Assembly: GCF_000648235.2 (NCBI RefSeq) | Contig: NZ_AP017977.1 | Location: forward strand, 1,612,001 to 1,676,000 | DNA from: Neochlamydia sp. S13 | Lineage (GTDB): Bacteria > Chlamydiota > Chlamydiia > Chlamydiales > Parachlamydiaceae | Direction of reading: 5' to 3' | DNA length: 64,000 nt | Shown: one piece after another, positions 1 to 9,276 of the stretch | Layout of the letters: each line of letters begins with the position of its first letter | How positions within the stretch are numbered: position 1 is the first letter of the stretch | The notes under the pieces: generated by a model | Told to the model about the DNA's origin: nothing | Seen by the model: only the letters and a program-made list of their open reading frames with translations | Databases searched by the model: none | Translations under genes and position numbers: made by a program

Positions 1-1
1 A

Positions 2-1441
2 TGGCCAGAACAGAACGCTGTACTTAAAAAGTTTTATCCTAATTCCGTGTTAATTACTGGTCATGATATTTTATTTTTCTGGGTAGCCCGTATGATTTTT
101 ATGGGTGAGCAGGCGATGGAACAAGTTCCTTTTCCTGATATTTATCTGCATGGCTTGATTTACGGCAAATCTTATTGGAGAAAGACAGCAGAAGGAGGAA
201 TCTCCTATCTTACCGATAAAGAACGCTTAGAGTATGATCTAGGTAAGCCGACCCCTCCCGATGTCCAATCAAATTGGGAAAAAATGTCCAAAACTAAAGG
301 CAACGTCATTGATCCTTTAGAAATCATCGATGAGTATGGCACGGATGCGATGCGCATGGCTTTATGTGCTAGTGCTAATCAAGCGCGCGAGATCGATTTA
401 GATCGACGACGTTTTGAAGAATTTCGTAATTTTGCTAACAAAATTTGGAATGGGGCCCGCTTTATTTTTATGAATCTTCAGGGAGAGCATTCTTTAAGCC
501 CCGAAGAATTCGCTCAAGGACTTAATAAAAATATCCTTGCTCTAGAAGATCGCTGGATTCTTTCTGTACTTAATCGCGTGGTCGATAAGGTTAATACTAA
601 ATTAGCTCATTATCAATTTGATCAAGCTGCCATGGAAGCCTACGATTTTTTCTGGAAAGAGTTTTGTTCTTATTATCTTGAGATCGCCAAACCCATACTT
701 TTTGGTAAACAAGGAACAAGCGAAGACCGAAAAAACAAACAAAAGCTGTTAGCTATTGTACTTTGCCAGTCAATGCGTCTTATCCATCCTATGGCACCTT
801 TTATCAGTGAAGAACTCTTTCAGCAACTCAAGCGTCTGCTAGGGACTAGCCCAAGGCATACAGACGCGGATCTTTATACGCAAGAAGCTATAGAGGCATT
901 GCAGAGTCCAGCCTGTATTGTTGCCCCCTATCCCCAAGTGACTAATAAGCTAGATTGCCATGCTGAAATCGATCATGCTTTTAATATTATTGAAAATGTT
1001 GTTTACCTCATTCGTAACTTGCGAGGTGAAATGAAGCTACCTCTTAATACAGTTACCAATGTGCACATCGTAGGAAAAGAAGACGATAAACTTCTTCCTT
1101 TAATTAAAGAAAATACAAGCATTATTAAAGCATTGATAAAAATTAACGAATTTCAGCTCCACTATGTAGAGAAAGAATTTGGACTTTCCTCCTCTACCTT
1201 CTATCAAAGTCTTAAGATCATTATTCCTATACCCGAAGAACTCATGAAGCAGGAAAAAGCTCGCCTGTTGAAAGAAAAAGAGCGCTTAAATTTGGCCATT
1301 GATAAAATTAATATACAATTGGCTAATCATGACTTTGTAGCCAAAGCTCCTGCCCCCTTGATTCAAAAACATACAGAGCAATTGGCACAAGCCAAGAAAA
1401 GCTTAGAGGAAGTTACTACAAAGCTAAGCCAATTGACATAA
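2..1441 (+). CDS. valS: valyl-tRNA synthetase, C-terminal part (5' end outside window)
   Basis: Class I aminoacyl-tRNA synthetase that charges tRNA-Val in the cytoplasm. The reading frame is open from base 2 (first residues WPEQNAVLKKFYPN) and about 479 residues are visible, so the N-terminal catalytic half and editing domain lie upstream of the window. The segment TGHDILFFWVARM and the class I KMSKS loop, seen here as EKMSKTKGNVIDP near base 280, identify ValRS. They are followed by the helical anticodon-binding domain and a C-terminal coiled coil (about the last 65 residues, rich in Lys, Glu and Leu), which is typical of ValRS. A GTG at 47 is only an internal codon. A terminator hairpin follows the stop. 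The family assignment is very secure. Confidence 0.96.
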   Translation, partial: WPEQNAVLKKFYPNSVLITGHDILFFWVARMIFMGEQAMEQVPFPDIYLHGLIYGKSYWRKTAEGGISYLTDKERLEYDLGKPTPPDVQSNWEKMSKTKGNVIDPLEIIDEYGTDAMRMALCASANQAREIDLDRRRFEEFRNFANKIWNGARFIFMNLQGEHSLSPEEFAQGLNKNILALEDRWILSVLNRVVDKVNTKLAHYQFDQAAMEAYDFFWKEFCSYYLEIAKPILFGKQGTSEDRKNKQKLLAIVLCQSMRLIHPMAPFISEELFQQLKRLLGTSPRHTDADLYTQEAIEALQSPACIVAPYPQVTNKLDCHAEIDHAFNIIENVVYLIRNLRGEMKLPLNTVTNVHIVGKEDDKLLPLIKENTSIIKALIKINEFQLHYVEKEFGLSSSTFYQSLKIIIPIPEELMKQEKARLLKEKERLNLAIDKINIQLANHDFVAKAPAPLIQKHTEQLAQAKKSLEEVTTKLSQLT

Positions 1442-1490
1442 ATACAAGAAAACTTAAGATTCACGCCTATTAAAAATTGTTTAAGAAATT

Positions 1491-1520
1491 TTATCTGCCT
1501 ACTAGGTAGATAAACTTTTT
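1491..1520 (+). terminator. Rho-independent terminator after valS
   Basis: An 11-bp self-complementary stem (left arm 1491-1501, right arm 1503-1513, one G-T pair) is followed by a run of five T at 1516-1520. It lies 50 bases past the valS stop. Confidence 0.7.
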
Positions 1521-1593
1521 GAACTGACTTAAATAAATAAGTCGATGCACCCTTTTTAGTATAAATAAATTTTACTTATACGCTTTAAAAAAA

Positions 1594-3463
1594 GTCGAGT
1601 AGCGCGAGGGGATCACACCCTCACGCTCTCACAGTTCCGTACGTGAGCCTCTCAGCTCATACGGCTCCTATTGTCTAGTCGCAGGTATGGCGCCCATTTT
1701 CCAGTGAGCAAATAGCTGAGGTTCTCGTTTTGCGATCCCTCCCAACCAATGCATTGCCCTTCTGCTGTGGCCTCTTAACTTCTTGTATTTCCTTTCCGCC
1801 CACCTTGCTAATGTACGGTTTGCAACATTGAAAATTTGATAGAGTTCTGATTTGTAATATTTACCATAGTAGTTGATCCAACCTCTTATCATGGGGTTAA
1901 ACATTCTTGATAAATCTACAATCTTCTTGTCACTGCGCAGATGCATTTTCCAACTTCTCATCGTACTCGTTATTGCTTTCTTTGCTTTATTGCTTACTGC
2001 GGGACTAAAGTTGATGAAGAGCTTTCCATACCGATTCTTTGATCTTCTGGCTCTAAAAGTATATCCCAAAAAATCAAATTTCTCGTTTAGGTATCTTTTT
2101 CTTCGTTCATCATCTTTGCAATAGACGATTTTTGTCTTTGCAGGATGCAACTCCAGTTTGCATTGAGCTAAGCGTTCTGCAATAGCTTTCTTTATTTCGT
2201 TGGCTTGCGCTTCCGTTTGACAGTGAACCACTATATCATCAGCATAACGCTCGAATGGATTACCTGGATAGCATTTCCTCATCCATTCGTCTAAGGCATA
2301 ATGAAGAAATAGATTGGCTAGTAAAGGGCTGATTACACCCCCTTGTGGAGTCCCTCTATCTCTTTTTATAAGTTTCCCGTCTGCATCTTGCTCTGGCGCT
2401 TTTAGCCAGCGTTCTATATACAGAAGAATCCATTGGCTTTCGGTGTGTTTCCTTACGGCTCTCATCACGAGCTCGTGGTCTAAATTATCGAAAAATCCTT
2501 TGATATCAAGGTCAATAACATAGTCGTTGCGCCAACATCTCTGTCTAGCGACTCCTACGGCTTCTAACGCTGATTTTCCAGGTCTGTACCCATAAGAATC
2601 AGGATGAAAATGTGGGTCAATCTCTGGCTCTAGATACAGCTTAACGACCATCTGTGCGATTCTGTCTGATACTGTGGGTATTCCCAGCTTTCTCAGCTTT
2701 CCATCACTTTTTGGTATGGCAACTATCTTTACGGGAGGCGGAAAGTAGCTCCCCGACGATAGGCGATTCCAAAGTTTATACAGATTGTCTTTAAGATTCT
2801 TTTCAAATTCTTCTATAGACTCTTCGTCAACACCTGCTGCTCCTTTGTTAGCTTTTACTCTCTTGTATGCTTCCCATACAATGGATTTAGAAATACAATA
2901 CGACTTTGCTGTATTCATCGATTCCTCCTGTTTCCAGTTGTTCGATTAATCTTAAGCTAAACAATATAGTCCCCTTCGCTCCACCTCCATTACAGAGGTC
3001 TCCTCACTACTACGGGCTATTCCGCCCCTGTTCCTTGCATCGGTACTCTGGTTCTTATGGGGCTTCCATTTGAACTTCTCCCTTTTCATCAAGGCGACAG
3101 GTTCCCACGTTCCGTATAAGAGCCTGTAGTTAAGTTCACGTCACCTTTATGCCGGATGCCATCTAAGCAGTTAATATTAGGTTTCCCTTAGATTTGTCCT
3201 GGGTTAACTAAGACCCCCCAGTTTTGACATCATCCCTATGCTTTCGACACGTCATCAGTGATTCATTTGCATTCGTCTCCTTAACTCTCACCTGATATAG
3301 TCTTGCTATACCTTTTCCTTAACGCTCACCACATGGGCTCTTTACCCATGCAGCTTAAGGTGGTTTGTAACCTATGCCTAAGTCATCGGTTACTAGGGGC
3401 CTTCCCTAATCTCTTGTACAGCATCTTTGACCCGCCGTTGGCTTGTCAAAGTTCGTGGCGCAC
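1594..3463 (-). mobile_element. Group II intron carrying a maturase gene
   Basis: On the minus strand the element starts with the conserved 5' end GTGCG (3463-3459). It encodes a reverse transcriptase/maturase and ends, past the ORF stop, with a domain V-like hairpin (GAGCCGTATGAG paired with CTCACGTACGG, about 1634-1667) and a domain VI-like region finishing CTACTCGAC at 1594. The length is about 1870 bp. It lies between valS and an IS5 element and breaks no recognisable gene. The exact ends are inferred from consensus rather than from an empty site. Confidence 0.8.
1668..2918 (-). CDS. ltrA: Group II intron reverse transcriptase/maturase
   Basis: Multifunctional intron-encoded protein (416 aa) that assists splicing of its host intron and reverse transcribes it at the DNA target. 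RT motifs appear in order: GIPTVSDRIAQ, SYGYRPGKSA, the first catalytic Asp in DLDIKGFFD, TPQGGVISPLLANL, and the catalytic YADD box near residue 225. The X/maturase domain follows (about residues 325-400, with FNPMIRGWINYYGKYY). No HNH endonuclease domain is visible at the C-terminus, so mobility would be endonuclease-independent. The frame is uninterrupted, and the ORF sits inside domain IV of the intron at 1594-3463. Confidence 0.93.
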   Translation of the reverse strand: MNTAKSYCISKSIVWEAYKRVKANKGAAGVDEESIEEFEKNLKDNLYKLWNRLSSGSYFPPPVKIVAIPKSDGKLRKLGIPTVSDRIAQMVVKLYLEPEIDPHFHPDSYGYRPGKSALEAVGVARQRCWRNDYVIDLDIKGFFDNLDHELVMRAVRKHTESQWILLYIERWLKAPEQDADGKLIKRDRGTPQGGVISPLLANLFLHYALDEWMRKCYPGNPFERYADDIVVHCQTEAQANEIKKAIAERLAQCKLELHPAKTKIVYCKDDERRKRYLNEKFDFLGYTFRARRSKNRYGKLFINFSPAVSNKAKKAITSTMRSWKMHLRSDKKIVDLSRMFNPMIRGWINYYGKYYKSELYQIFNVANRTLARWAERKYKKLRGHSRRAMHWLGGIAKREPQLFAHWKMGAIPATRQ

Positions 3464-3513
3464 CTAAGTCTGCATACCTAGCCCTCTGAAAGTTGCCTCT
3501 CTACTTAATGAGA

Positions 3514-3564
3514 GGAATTTTATAAAGTACGGGATTACATAAGAAGTAGCTTGAAAGCGTATTA
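3514..3564 (+). repeat. Dispersed intergenic repeat, copy 1
   Basis: Core GATTACATAAGAAGTAGC followed by TTGAAAGCGTA. Related copies occur at 13961-13991 (-), 38892-38933 (-), 54109-54150 (-) and 60511-60552 (+). This copy also shares the leading block TTTTATAAAGTACGGG with the 38892 copy. Confidence 0.55.
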
Positions 3565-3742
3565 CTTTAAGTTTTTGCCCTAACTTTTTTCCTTTATCAA
3601 AAGCCCTGGAAAGCACCTATAAATGCTGAAAAGTAATAAATAGAGGGATAGCAGGAGAAAAAAGAGGATCTTACTGCGCATTCTCTAGCATTTATTCGGT
3701 TACCCATAACTTCCTTTAATCGCTTAGAATCCATGATACTTA

Positions 3743-4600
3743 GAGACATTCTCTGAATTATTAAAATTGTTTAAAATATAGGCTGTTTAACCAGGAGCCT
3801 AATATGATAAGAAAACCTTATCCTAGCGATTTAAATAATCAAGAATGGCAAGTGCTTGAACCTATAATATGCAAGAAAAAAGCTGGCAAGCCACCTAAGC
3901 ACTCTAGACGAGAGATGCTTAATGCCATCTTTTATGTCTTAAGGACAGGTTGTCAATGGACAGATCTTCCTCATGATCTACCTCCTTGGAAATCGGTCTA
4001 TTCTCAGTTTTTAAGATGGAAACAGACTCATTTATTCGAACAAATTAATACTTATTTAAGGCGATCGCTTCGCCAAAGCTTAGGCAAGTTAGCGGAACTT
4101 AAGTGCAGGTATAGTCGATAGCCAAAGTGTTAAAACAACTGAAAAAAAGGGCTCTGCGGATACGACGGCGGCAAGAAAGTTAAAGGTAGGAAAAGACACA
4201 TAGTGGTGGATCACTTGAGACTGTTAATAGCAGTTGTAGTAAGTAGCGCAGCTTGTAGCGACAGAGATGGGCTGAAAGCGCCATTCTATTATTTCCAGGG
4301 GAAAGTTTTATGGCCAAAAAAAATATTTGCCGATACAGGATATAGCGGGGAAGAAATGAGATTAGAAGCAGCTTTGCATGGTATTGATTTAACAGTCATT
4401 AAAAGATCTAAGCTAAAAGGATTTCATTTACAAGCAAAAAGATGGATAGTAGAAAGAACATTTGCCTGGTTTGGCAAATGCCGCAGATTAAGTAAGGATT
4501 ATGAGGCCTTGCCAAACACCAGCCAAGCGTTCCTCTACTTAGCTATGATACGCCTGATGGTAAGAAGAATGGCGCAATAAATTAATTCAGAGAATGTCTC
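3743..4600 (+). mobile_element. IS5-family element (IS427-like), copy 1, degenerate
   Basis: Inverted terminal repeats GAGACATTCTCTGAATTA are found at both ends and are flanked by a 3-bp direct repeat TTA (3740-3742 and 4601-4603), a TNA-type target. The element is 858 bp, one base longer than the closely related copy at 23202-24058. The extra base breaks orfA. It lies between the group II intron and the effector-like operon. Confidence 0.9.
3804..4580 (+). pseudogene. IS5-family transposase (IS427 group), frameshifted
   Basis: DDE transposase of the two-frame IS427 type. OrfA starts with MIRKPYPSDLNNQEWQVLEP and reads to 4121; orfB is open from 4203 to 4580 and ends with the conserved VERTFAWFGKCRRL segment. 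Compared with the copy at 23263, this copy has one inserted base near 4100 (GCGGAACTTAAGTG against GCGGAACCTAGTG). That base ends orfA about 27 codons early, before the normal slippage site at the A7G run. It is therefore very probably inactive. Confidence 0.85.
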
Positions 4601-4793
4601 TTAGGCTTTTTCATTAAGCAAAGAACAATAGCTATGATTCAATTAAAATATATCACACTATCAGCTCTTTAACTTATTCAAAATTAAAATTTAAACAAAA
4701 CAAACAAAACTTAACTTTCAACCAATACTAAAATAAATTAACCCTCTTAAACAAACCATATATTATATATAATTAAAAAATTTTCTGTTTAGG

Positions 4794-7022
4794 ATGATGA
4801 TGAATAATGATTACAATAGCTTATTAAATTTTCGGGAAAAGTTTGCGACACAGCCTGAAGAAAATCGCGATCTAAGTTTAAGCCAAAAGCATACTTTAGA
4901 ACAGGCAAAGATAAGTGAACAAGCCAAGGAAAGTTTGGCAAATAGAAGCTTGCCTTTAAGCACTCTTGAAGAAAGACAGAGAACGAATAGCACACGAGTT
5001 ACTCAGCTTTCTATTAAAACTCACCATCCTGAAGACAAGCTCTTGTCATCAGAAAGTACACCTACAAATGACCAAGGCAAGCATTTTGAGAGACCTACCC
5101 AAGTTAAAAAATTAGGAAAGTTATTCGAAAGAGTGCAAGAATGGCAGCCTATTCATGCTGTCATTTCTACTCCTGAAAGCATTACTGTTTTCCCTCCTTT
5201 TTCTGAAAAATCTCTTTCATTAACTCGTGTAAAGATAGAGGAAAGAAAAAAAGTAAAAGGTAAAGAAAAAGAAGAAAAGGAAAGTATTAATGAGTCAGAA
5301 ACATTCCTCGCTTCCTCGAGAGAGAAAAATTACCTCCTCTATGTTTCTGCCAACAATCTTTTAACAATAGAAAATTTCGAAGAATTAGACAAGTTTTCTA
5401 AGGATGAAGTGATTAAAGAAATGATCAATCAAGCAAAGCATTTAGCTAACCTTCCAATATCTATAGATGAGCCTTATATTATCACTACCTCCCAGCTACT
5501 TTATCATCAAGCTGCCAGAAGTAACCTACTTGCTGGGAATGTTGAAATGGGCCTTGAACTATTAGCCGAAGCTGCCCAGCAAGCGATTCCTTTTTCGCCA
5601 GAGAATTTATCCAAAATTGAAAAGATAATAAAAATGCCCGTAGATACATTAAATGGCATCGTATTAAGCGATGTAGGCACCTGGGCAATCAAGGATCAAG
5701 CCATTCGCTCCTATATTAGAACTTATGATAACGAAAAAAGATTTTGCTGGGAAATTAAACTGAACGATCAAGCCTGTGAACACCTACAAGAATGGTTGAA
5801 AGTTATCATTCCACAAGAAAAACTATGGAAAAAAAGTTTAACTTCTTTAATTGATCTTTCTCCACAACTTGAGGAAAGAGGATACCGCTATGAAAAACAA
5901 ATCAATGGAAAGTTTGTGCCCACTGAAGCATATGAGCTGCCGGGAGCTCCAACCATGATTATTGATTTCAAAAACTTAGGGCAAATTATTATTCCTCATT
6001 CTCATAAAATCAAAACCTTAGCAGATCAAATAGAAGTCAATATAGAAGTCAATATTGACCTAAAAGGTGATACTCTGCCTCACGAAATAGTCAAAAAAGT
6101 TCACATGCTTTTAAGTATAGTAGGTTGCCCTCCCGCTTTAGTCCCTAGTCGCAACATAGATAAGGAAAGGCTAGTTTTTAATCAGCTTTTTAATGCATTT
6201 TTTCCAGATGATGCTAAGATATTAAATAAGCAGCCAGGATATTTTAATTTATCTTTAGACGCCTTAAAAACCGCGATTATCAAACAAAAGCCTGAGATGG
6301 ATCCCTATATAAAAGAATACATAGATAATAAAAAATACTGTTGGGTAGAAACTCTACCTGGTAAGAAAGTGCTTTCCTTTAATATGTCTGATAAAATGCG
6401 TCACGAAGGGGCTCTGGGCCTTATGCTAGGATTAACAGGTCCGCACCCTGAAAGAACCTTATCTCTTATCCTTAAAGAAGGTTTGCTTTCTAGCCAATTA
6501 AGATATAGCGCTGGAAATTTCATTCAAGGATCAAGTGTGCCGCAAGACTACCAATCAGGAGGAGCAGAATCGGTTTTTACTCGACTAGTGACAAAAAAAA
6601 TGTTGAATTATAAGGTAGAAGAGTTTGCTAAAGCTGGGCATATTCAACTGTTAATAGATTTAAAAGCTGTAAATCCTGCCAATTCTTACGGTCATCGGCA
6701 TGATGCCTTCGGTTCACGCACAGCTAGACGAGTCAGCTTAAAAGATTTAACTTTTAATATGGAGTCATCTACGCTCGATGATCATCCTGGAAGGAGTAAT
6801 GAAGTGATGATTAGGGATTACATAGCTCCCCATTTCATAAAAAAAATTGTTGCGCAAACCGAAGAAGTTAAAGAAAATATTATCAATAGGCTTATTCACG
6901 ATAATATTGTTGAAAAAAAAGAAAATGAATGGCACATTAAAGGATTAATCGAGCAATCTAACAGAAATATAGATGACTTTATTATCATAAATGATAGCTT
7001 TAATATGGAGATGTGGAAATGA
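4794..7022 (+). CDS. Large effector-like protein, possibly with an ADP-ribosyltransferase-like C-terminal domain
   Basis: 742 aa, not assigned to a family with confidence. Residues 1-135 are charged and probably disordered. A KEKEEKES-rich stretch (about 150-165) leads into a mostly helical middle region. The C-terminal third (about 545-700) contains ERTLSLILKEGLLSSQ, then GGAESVFTRLV, then SNEVMIRDYIAPHF. This order (start of a fold around an N-terminal loop, an aromatic/S-T-R strand, a late Glu-containing strand ending in Pro) resembles ADP-ribosyltransferase toxins, but this is inference by eye. No signal peptide or membrane segment is seen. Three consecutive ATG codons at 4794, 4797 and 4800 make the start ambiguous; TTAGG lies just ahead. 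The next gene overlaps its stop as ATGA, indicating an operon and a possible effector-partner pair. Confidence 0.6.
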   Translation: MMMNNDYNSLLNFREKFATQPEENRDLSLSQKHTLEQAKISEQAKESLANRSLPLSTLEERQRTNSTRVTQLSIKTHHPEDKLLSSESTPTNDQGKHFERPTQVKKLGKLFERVQEWQPIHAVISTPESITVFPPFSEKSLSLTRVKIEERKKVKGKEKEEKESINESETFLASSREKNYLLYVSANNLLTIENFEELDKFSKDEVIKEMINQAKHLANLPISIDEPYIITTSQLLYHQAARSNLLAGNVEMGLELLAEAAQQAIPFSPENLSKIEKIIKMPVDTLNGIVLSDVGTWAIKDQAIRSYIRTYDNEKRFCWEIKLNDQACEHLQEWLKVIIPQEKLWKKSLTSLIDLSPQLEERGYRYEKQINGKFVPTEAYELPGAPTMIIDFKNLGQIIIPHSHKIKTLADQIEVNIEVNIDLKGDTLPHEIVKKVHMLLSIVGCPPALVPSRNIDKERLVFNQLFNAFFPDDAKILNKQPGYFNLSLDALKTAIIKQKPEMDPYIKEYIDNKKYCWVETLPGKKVLSFNMSDKMRHEGALGLMLGLTGPHPERTLSLILKEGLLSSQLRYSAGNFIQGSSVPQDYQSGGAESVFTRLVTKKMLNYKVEEFAKAGHIQLLIDLKAVNPANSYGHRHDAFGSRTARRVSLKDLTFNMESSTLDDHPGRSNEVMIRDYIAPHFIKKIVAQTEEVKENIINRLIHDNIVEKKENEWHIKGLIEQSNRNIDDFIIINDSFNMEMWK

Positions 7023-7378
7023 GTGTACCAACTTACTCAGCTGTTTATTATGTTTTGGAAAGCGAACAAGGTGGCATCAACCCCTTGGCAATACGTCCAC
7101 AAATAAAGAATCAAGGAAAAGTAATTGAGTGGGAAGACACAGGCCATGGATTTTGGAGCAAACTTACGACAACCCCTAGTACTAGAGATGAAATGATTTC
7201 TTATTGTCCTACAGAAATCATCGTTCCAATTTCAGATACCCATCAGCTTAAGCTTGTCTACCTTACTAAAGAAATTTTTGATAAACATATTTCTAAAAAT
7301 GCAGCTATGCAACCCAAGTTTGAGACCACGCAAGAGCTGCAAAATTATTACTTAAATACCAATTTTTATGGATATTGA
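7019..7378 (+). CDS. Small hypothetical protein coupled to the effector-like gene
   Basis: 119 aa, acidic to neutral, soluble, no recognised domain. The ATG at 7019 overlaps the upstream stop (ATGA) and has GGAG eight bases ahead, so translation is probably coupled; a GTG at 7013 is an alternative. The tight coupling to a large toxin-like gene fits a chaperone, immunity protein or accessory effector. The segment DEMISYCPTEIIVPI resembles the late Glu strand of the neighbouring protein, so it could also be a detached fragment of a related domain. The function is not known. Confidence 0.55.
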   Translation: MSVPTYSAVYYVLESEQGGINPLAIRPQIKNQGKVIEWEDTGHGFWSKLTTTPSTRDEMISYCPTEIIVPISDTHQLKLVYLTKEIFDKHISKNAAMQPKFETTQELQNYYLNTNFYGY

Positions 7379-7566
7379 ATTTTCAAATAATTAGCATATT
7401 GATTATGTCAGAAGATAGGAATTATCGCTACCTTTGCAGGACTGCTCGGGCCCTTATTTGAATTGATTAGTCTTAATAATTAGACAGCTTAATTTTAGCT
7501 ACTTGGCGGATAGTGGCTGGAGCTATAAGTAAGGAATCGAGCTTATTAATAACCAATATCCCTTAC

Positions 7567-8010
7567 TTAGTTTGATTCATCTTCTCCTACTCGAATAATT
7601 TCATGCCATAAATGATGCCGCCACTCTTCTACCACCCTGCCATCAGCTATTAAGTCAACTTTATAAGTTAATATTCCTTTAGTATTAAAGTAGCGCTCAT
7701 TCGCCAAAACATATAGATATGAGCCATGTGATTTTTTTAAAGGAAGAGTTAATTTCACCTGCTCTTTATTGCGTAATTGAATATAGATATCTAAATGCAA
7801 ATTCTCACTCTTTAAATAGGGATAAGGAATAGACCAGGAGATTAGCAGTTGTTGTTCTACGGGCGGATTGGCAAGCATAGGATCGGGTGTTCCTACACGA
7901 TAGCTTGCTAAAGATTCTTTTGTAAAATAGGAAGATTGGACGGATAAATAAGCGTTCTTAGAACATCCCCCTAAAACATATAAAAATAATACTAAACAAA
8001 TGGTTCTCAC
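7567..8010 (-). CDS. Small predicted lipoprotein downstream of aroG
   Basis: 147 aa when started at the GTG at 8010, which is preferred because it opens directly into a lipoprotein signal: Arg-Thr, a hydrophobic stretch ICLVLFLYVL and the lipobox LGGC. A longer reading start (8091) would overlap aroG by 68 bases and put 27 unrelated residues before the signal. The mature part is a beta-rich domain with no recognised motif. The gene begins 13 bases after the aroG stop on the same strand, so the two are probably cotranscribed. Pathogenic chlamydiae also have small hypothetical genes beside aroG, so this may be a conserved neighbour. Probably an outer-membrane or periplasmic lipoprotein of unknown role. 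Confidence 0.7.
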   Translation of the reverse strand: MRTICLVLFLYVLGGCSKNAYLSVQSSYFTKESLASYRVGTPDPMLANPPVEQQLLISWSIPYPYLKSENLHLDIYIQLRNKEQVKLTLPLKKSHGSYLYVLANERYFNTKGILTYKVDLIADGRVVEEWRHHLWHEIIRVGEDESN

Positions 8011-8023
8011 ATTACCTGCTTCT

Positions 8024-9085
8024 TTAAAAATTACAGCTTGCAGAATGCAAGGTCTGATTAAAGTTGTTCTCCATTTTATTATAAGCCTCACGAATAAGCG
8101 CGGCAGTCGTCTCCCAGTCTATACAGGGATCTGTAAGAGAAACCGCATAGCGTAGAAGCTGAGGGTTTTTCAACATGGGCTGATTACCTGCATGTAGATG
8201 GCTTTCTAACATTAGACCACGGATGGAAGCATTGCCCTCGATAATTTGATTAATGACTGAATGAAACACCTGGCATTGCTGCTCATGCAGACGCTTAGAG
8301 TTACCATGTGAGCAATCGATAAGAAAATTTAAAGGTAAATTAAATTTTGTCAAAGATTTTACAACCTGCGCAAGAGATGCAGGCTCAAAATTGGTACCCG
8401 AATCACTTCCCCTTAAAACTACATGCCCTTTAAAATTACCTTGTGTATGCATAACAGAGATTTGGCCCTCCTGATTTATTCCCATATAAGAGTGGGGCTG
8501 AGCAGAAGAAATAACACCATGAATAGCAACTTCTACATTTCCTTCTACACTATTTTTAAATGCTACTGGCATAGGCAAGCCAGAAGCCATTTGGCGATGT
8601 GTCTGAGAAGCTGAAGTGCGCGCTCCAATACATCCCCATGCAATTAGATCATCAAGATAAGCACAAGAATGAGGCTCAAGAAATTCTGCAGCCGTGGGAA
8701 TTTTTAAACGGGCAAGATCTATTAAAAGTTGCCTTGTTAATTTAAGGCCCTGTTCGATATTATTGCTATTGTTAAGTTCAGGATCATGTAAAAAACCTTT
8801 CCAGCCCACAACAGTACGAGGTTTTTCAAAATAGGTGCGCATGACAATTAAAAATTGGTCGGCAACTTCATGCATTAAAAGTTTTAATTTAAAAGCATAT
8901 TCACGTATAGATTTCATATCATGAATAGAACAAGGTCCTACAATAATCAGATGCCTTCGATCTTTCCCTTCCAAAATATTAGAAATTTCTTTTCGTGCAT
9001 TTTCTATAAATAGGATGGCCTCAGCATCTAAAGGATATAATGTTTTTAACTCCCTCGGCGACGGAAGTGGTTTATAATGAAGCAT
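8024..9085 (-). CDS. aroG: 3-deoxy-7-phosphoheptulonate (DAHP) synthase, class I
   Basis: First enzyme of the shikimate pathway: condenses phosphoenolpyruvate and erythrose-4-phosphate. 353 aa, the usual length of AroF/G/H enzymes. Seen in order: IIVGPCSIHD (phosphate and PEP-binding loop, about residue 47), MRTYFEKPRTVVGWKG (PEP-binding and catalytic region, about 82), SQTHRQMASGLPMPVAFKN, VLRGSDSGTNF, DCSHGNSKR (metal-binding His/Asp region) and MLESHLHAGNQP (metal-binding Glu region). All expected catalytic segments are present, so the protein should be active. It is divergent from the gene at 9277, with a 190-base AT-rich region between them, and heads a probable operon with the lipoprotein gene. 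Confidence 0.95.
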   Translation of the reverse strand: MLHYKPLPSPRELKTLYPLDAEAILFIENARKEISNILEGKDRRHLIIVGPCSIHDMKSIREYAFKLKLLMHEVADQFLIVMRTYFEKPRTVVGWKGFLHDPELNNSNNIEQGLKLTRQLLIDLARLKIPTAAEFLEPHSCAYLDDLIAWGCIGARTSASQTHRQMASGLPMPVAFKNSVEGNVEVAIHGVISSAQPHSYMGINQEGQISVMHTQGNFKGHVVLRGSDSGTNFEPASLAQVVKSLTKFNLPLNFLIDCSHGNSKRLHEQQCQVFHSVINQIIEGNASIRGLMLESHLHAGNQPMLKNPQLLRYAVSLTDPCIDWETTAALIREAYNKMENNFNQTLHSASCNF

Positions 9086-9276
9086 AAGCTCTTATTAAAT
9101 TAAAGGTAGATTGAAAAGCTGAAGGTTAGCAAAAAGCAAGATTAAATACCAACTAGGATACAAAGCCTGAATCACAGACTTTTTCTTTTTTATAAGCTAT
9201 ATAATATTTTTAAAAATATTTACTAATAAAAAAATTTAAAACTTTTTATAATGAACTACCCCCCTACTTCTTAAAA

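Noticed and set aside
1873-2523. Plus-strand ORFs inside the group II intron
   Set aside because: They lie opposite a clear reverse transcriptase and show no motif of their own.
7567-8091. Long start of the lipoprotein gene at 8091
   Set aside because: It would overlap aroG by 68 bases and put 27 residues before a perfect lipoprotein signal that begins at the GTG 8010.
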